A DNA stretch of 8,618 nt from Coriobacteriia bacterium (GTDB lineage Bacteria; Actinomycetota; Coriobacteriia; Coriobacteriales; QAMH01). The position numbers were made by a program, and so were the translations under genes. The stretch lies in assembly GCA_900756605.1 (NCBI GenBank), contig CAAEKX010000128.1, positions 1-8,618 of the forward strand. The letters are read 5' to 3'. The notes beneath the pieces are model-generated. The model was not told the DNA's origin. It ran no database searches and was given only the letters and a program-made list of their open reading frames with translations. Below, piece by piece: positions 6,126 through 8,618 of the stretch (positions are counted from its first letter, which is position 1; every line of letters begins with the position of its first letter).

Positions 6126-7091
6126 ATGTCTATGAACATCGATGCAGATTGCGCGCTCATGTACTGGATGTCTAGTGCGACAAAGGTCGGATCGAAAAAG
6201 CGGCGTTCTCATGAAACGCTGATGGAGCGGATTCGTGTGGGCAATTTACCTGATTGGGCATATGATCCTGACGGTTTCATTCACGTCCTTGTGACAAGTG
6301 ACCGAGAACGAGTGCAGAGGAAAGGTGTCAGATGCCGTCTTGCCAAAGCGGGAATTCCCACCTCTTCGTTTGCATGTGCAGACGGGGGTGTCCCGCTCGT
6401 ATCTCCCGAATGTTGTTTCTTGCGATTGGCGCGTCAGCTCCCTGTTCCCGAACTCGCAAAGGTGGGAATGCTGCTCAGCGCAAGCTTCTCGTTTGACGAG
6501 GAGCGCGGTCTTGTAGGGCGTCGCGATCCTCTCACATCCACGAAGTCATTGGCAACGTACATCGGCAAAGCCGGTAATTCCGCGGGCGTCAAAGTGGCGC
6601 GTCGTGCTTTGCGGTTCTTAGCAGATGGCGCTGCATCTCCTCCAGAAATCGATGCGTGTTTGCTGCTTTGCCTGCCCGTGGTGCTCGGAGGCTACGGATG
6701 TCCGTTACCCGAGCTCAACGGTCATGTCAAATTACGCGCAGAGGTTGCGCGGACGCTTGGTTACGCGGATTGCTACGGAGATTTACTCTGGCGAGACGCA
6801 AAATGCATCGTGGAGTACACCTCTGAGCAATATCATACGGGCTATCGCAAGCAAGCAAATGACGAGATACGTAGAGCGGCGCTTGAGGCCATGGGATACA
6901 GGGTATTCCTGCTGACCAAGCCACAGCTTTATAACCAAATGGCCTTTGAAGGCTTTGTTCGTCCGATTCTGAACACGCTTGGAAGGCGCATGCCAAAAAG
7001 GACATCCAAGTTTCAACAGACACAATATGACCTACGTAAAATGTTGCTATTCGAACCTTCGTGGATTCTTCGGCGAGCATGTCGAATGTAA
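6126..7091 (+). CDS. DUF559/Vsr-like endonuclease-fold protein with AbiEi-like N-terminal region
   Basis: Predicted soluble protein of 321 residues. Residues about 50-110 (FIHVLVTSDRERVQRKGVRC onward, then LVSPECCFLRLARQL) resemble the region between helix-turn-helix and nuclease in actinobacterial AbiEi/DUF559 proteins. The linker SPPEIDACLLLCLPVVLGGYGCPLPELN (171-198) and the C-terminal block (217-268) follow the DUF559/Vsr layout: D219 in GDLLW, E230 in IVEY, H237 in EQYHTG, D246 and R250, then GYRVFLLT. Such folds cut DNA in Vsr mismatch endonuclease and related homing enzymes; activity here is inferred. The position after E230-Y, normally Asp in DUF559, is T232, which may weaken catalysis. 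The gene has lower GC than its neighbours, is flanked by repeat modules, and its last codons and TAA lie inside the right module. It starts at ATG 6126 with GCGGGG upstream; ATG 6132 is possible. No toxin partner gene is present. Confidence 0.7.
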   Translation: MSMNIDADCALMYWMSSATKVGSKKRRSHETLMERIRVGNLPDWAYDPDGFIHVLVTSDRERVQRKGVRCRLAKAGIPTSSFACADGGVPLVSPECCFLRLARQLPVPELAKVGMLLSASFSFDEERGLVGRRDPLTSTKSLATYIGKAGNSAGVKVARRALRFLADGAASPPEIDACLLLCLPVVLGGYGCPLPELNGHVKLRAEVARTLGYADCYGDLLWRDAKCIVEYTSEQYHTGYRKQANDEIRRAALEAMGYRVFLLTKPQLYNQMAFEGFVRPILNTLGRRMPKRTSKFQQTQYDLRKMLLFEPSWILRRACRM

Positions 7092-7269
7092 GAATATTTC
7101 GATTATGTGGGATGCTCACGGACGATTCGTAAATTTTTTTCGATAATGTGAGATCCAATCGATTGAAATGGGCAGAAAACGTGGTTTTGCGAGGCACATA
7201 ACGGAATTAGGCTCACATAATCGAAAAAAGCTGCACCCCCGTCGGCGCAATCACACATAATCGAAAAAA
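7078..7269. repeat. Right repeat module flanking the endonuclease gene
   Basis: Counterpart of the left module. Forward motifs are TTTCGATTATGTG (7097-7109) and TTTTTTTCGATAATGTGAG (7134-7152). Inverted motifs are a degenerate CACATAACGGAA (7195-7206), CTCACATAATCGAAAAAA (7212-7229) and CACATAATCGAAAAAA (7254-7269). The pair 7135-7152 and 7212-7229 is complementary at 17 of 18 positions, and the outer pair 7097-7109 and 7254-7266 at 13 of 13, so the whole module can fold into one nested stem-loop. In the small hairpin at 7107-7119 the one substitution relative to the left module (C to T) keeps pairing as G-U. It lies between the convergent endonuclease and MFS genes. Confidence 0.85.
7224..7248 (-). 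terminator. Second candidate terminator of the MFS gene
   Basis: Read on the minus strand, GCGCC (7248-7244) pairs with GGTGC (7237-7233, one G-U) around a six-base loop, and a T6 run (7229-7224) follows after three bases. It is short but terminator-like. The T-run is part of an inverted repeat motif copy. Confidence 0.35.
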
Positions 7270-7287
7270 TGGAACCTTTAAGTTGCC
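7264..7287 (-). terminator. Candidate intrinsic terminator of the MFS gene
   Basis: On the minus strand, beginning at the last base of the stop codon, GGCAAC pairs imperfectly (one bulged C) with GGTTCC (7276-7271). It is followed by A and a T6 run (7269-7264). The stem is weak, so this is tentative. The T-run again belongs to a repeat motif copy. Confidence 0.35.
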
Positions 7288-8588
7288 TAGCCTTCGTCGA
7301 GGGCGCGGATTGGCTTGGGGATGTAGGCCACGATGCCCAGTACGAGGCACGCGATGCCGTCCACCACGAAGAAGGCCGCCACGCCCATGAGCTCGGCCGC
7401 CACGCCGCCGATGGCGATGCCGATGGGTGTCGCGAGCCCCATGGCGGCGTTGAGCAGACCCATGGCGCGTCCCATCTTCTCATCGGGTACGTTGCGTTGC
7501 GTGAGGGTCATCGTGGGGCCGTTGAACCACGCGCAGGCCATGGCCATCACGGCGACCAACACCACGAAGGCGACGAAGCCCGTCGGGGGCAGAAGCCCAC
7601 ATGCCGCTGTCGTCGCTCCCACGATGACGGCCGCCACGGCGATGAGGCCCGCGAGTCTCTTGCCGCCGCCCCATGCCATGAGTATGCCCGAGCCCACGAG
7701 CATGCCGATGCCGAATGCCGCCTCGACAAGCGAGGCCATGTAGCCATCACCCGAGAAATGCTCGTACGTCATCAGCGGGAACACGGCAGAGAGCGGGCCG
7801 AATATCATCATGCCGATGGTGACCATGATGATGAGCAGCAAAAGTCCGCGCGTGGCCGCGACGGCGCGGAAGCCGTCGCGCAGGTTGGCAATGACGTGCT
7901 GTTGTGTGGCCGTCTCGTCGATGACGGTGGGGACCTTCGCAAGCGCAAGCCCCGCAATGGCGAAGAGGGCGCCGATGAAGTCGAGGAACATCACCGAGGA
8001 AAACCCCATGGTGGTGTAGAGAAAGATGCCGAAGGCGGGGGCGCCTATGCCGGCAACGGAAGCAAGAAGCTGGTCGAGCGTGTTGATGCGCAGGAGGTGC
8101 TTGTCGGGCACCAGCATGGGCATGGTCGCCATCATCGCCGGGTTGTGGAAGGCCTGACCGACAGCACGCGCTACGCAGACGAGGGTAAGCAACACGAGCG
8201 AGACATCGCCCGCGAGGATGATGAATCCCGCTATCAGCGAGATGAAGCCAATGGCGCCGTCGGCCACGATCATGATCATCTTGCGGTTGTGCTTGTCTGC
8301 CACGATGCCGCCAAAGGGGGAGAGAAGGCCGATGGGGAGCATCACGCATATGTTCATCACGGCAAGCACGAGCGCGCTGCCGGTTGATTCGGTCACGTAC
8401 CATACGACGGCATACCCCGCGGCGTAGCTGGTTATCATCGAGACGGCCTGACCGGCCCATATGAAGCTGATGATTGCCAGCCAGTTCTTGGGAAGGGGCA
8501 AGCCGACGGCGCTCGTGAGGGGCGTGTCGGCGGATTCGACGGTCTTTCCCGCCTGCACAGGCGGGTTTGGAGAGCTGTTCTTTGACAT
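7287..8588 (-). CDS. MFS drug-efflux permease (MefA/EntS-like)
   Basis: Inner-membrane transporter of 433 residues with about 12 hydrophobic segments, of the MFS_3 type that includes macrolide exporter MefA and enterobactin exporter EntS. After a polar N-terminal tail (1-34), the first helix FIWAGQAVSMITSYAAGYAVVWYVTESTGSALVLA follows the pattern of MefA-like proteins. The loop between helices 2 and 3 has motif A (G94-I-V-A-D98-K-H-N-R102-K103). A substrate such as a drug or small siderophore would leave in exchange for protons; which one is not predictable. It starts at ATG 8588-8586, with GGGAG about six bases upstream on the minus strand. Its 3' end abuts the repeat island, which appears to supply its termination signals. 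It is convergent with the endonuclease gene. Confidence 0.92.
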   Translation of the reverse strand: MSKNSSPNPPVQAGKTVESADTPLTSAVGLPLPKNWLAIISFIWAGQAVSMITSYAAGYAVVWYVTESTGSALVLAVMNICVMLPIGLLSPFGGIVADKHNRKMIMIVADGAIGFISLIAGFIILAGDVSLVLLTLVCVARAVGQAFHNPAMMATMPMLVPDKHLLRINTLDQLLASVAGIGAPAFGIFLYTTMGFSSVMFLDFIGALFAIAGLALAKVPTVIDETATQQHVIANLRDGFRAVAATRGLLLLIIMVTIGMMIFGPLSAVFPLMTYEHFSGDGYMASLVEAAFGIGMLVGSGILMAWGGGKRLAGLIAVAAVIVGATTAACGLLPPTGFVAFVVLVAVMAMACAWFNGPTMTLTQRNVPDEKMGRAMGLLNAAMGLATPIGIAIGGVAAELMGVAAFFVVDGIACLVLGIVAYIPKPIRALDEG

Positions 8589-8618
8589 GGGAATCTCCCG
8601 GAATGTGAGTGTGCGGAA

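Noticed and set aside
6126..7091. Complete type IV toxin-antitoxin system
   Set aside because: Only an AbiEi-like region is present; no AbiEii-type toxin gene lies beside it.
6727..7197. Minus-strand open frame of 156 codons at the island's right side
   Set aside because: It overlaps the endonuclease coding sequence in antisense, and its start lies in the repeat module with no convincing ribosome-binding site.
5676..7269. Classical insertion sequence or transposon
   Set aside because: The encoded protein lacks DDE, HUH or serine/tyrosine recombinase motifs, and no clean short target-site duplication is visible; the direct repeats are far longer than normal.
7269..8387. Open frame of 372 codons on the plus strand
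   Set aside because: It is antisense to the MFS transporter, with a Gly/His/Arg/Glu-rich shadow composition.

Overview
The window looks like chromosomal DNA of an anaerobic actinobacterium of the class Coriobacteriia (Eggerthella/Slackia/Olsenella relatives). The grounds are GC-rich codon use in most genes, frequent GTG starts, an aldo/keto reductase carrying ferredoxin-type clusters, and an endonuclease-like protein resembling a family I recall as frequent in that class. The genus cannot be fixed from the sequence alone.

Layout. (1) 1-777, minus strand: the first codons of a probable sensor kinase, overlapping by ATGA the end of an OmpR-type response regulator. (2) 1055-2179, plus, divergent from it: an aldo/keto reductase with a C-terminal double [4Fe-4S] domain. 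(3) 2264-4173, plus: a compact three-gene cassette of a secreted protein with three calcium-loop-like repeats and a His-rich tail, an ECF sigma factor, and a membrane anti-sigma factor with an RsgI-like extracellular domain. The last two overlap by GTGA. (4) 4289-5644, plus: a MATE exporter whose ribosome-binding site lies in the 3' arm of a 10-bp stem. (5) 5676-7269: an accessory island of lower GC. A single DUF559/Vsr-like endonuclease-fold gene (6126-7091) lies between two collinear modules of about 190 bp (5676-5869 and 7078-7269). The modules share a near-identical 67-bp core and inverted copies of a motif close to TTTTTTCGATWATGTG. (6) 7287-8588, minus: an MFS drug exporter convergent with the island.

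How the parts may work together. The two-component pair and the sigma/anti-sigma cassette are separate envelope-sensing circuits. In the cassette, the anti-sigma factor keeps a conserved Asn-Pro pair at the position where RsgI proteins are known to self-cleave, so it may be a mechanosensitive or ligand-sensitive switch that controls the secreted protein next to it. The two exporters (MATE and MFS) face each other and the endonuclease island sits between them, which suggests insertion at a neutral intergenic site.

The strongest candidates for something undescribed are the endonuclease gene with its repeat modules (possibly a single-gene mobile or self-targeting cassette) and the sigma/anti-sigma/calcium-loop cassette.
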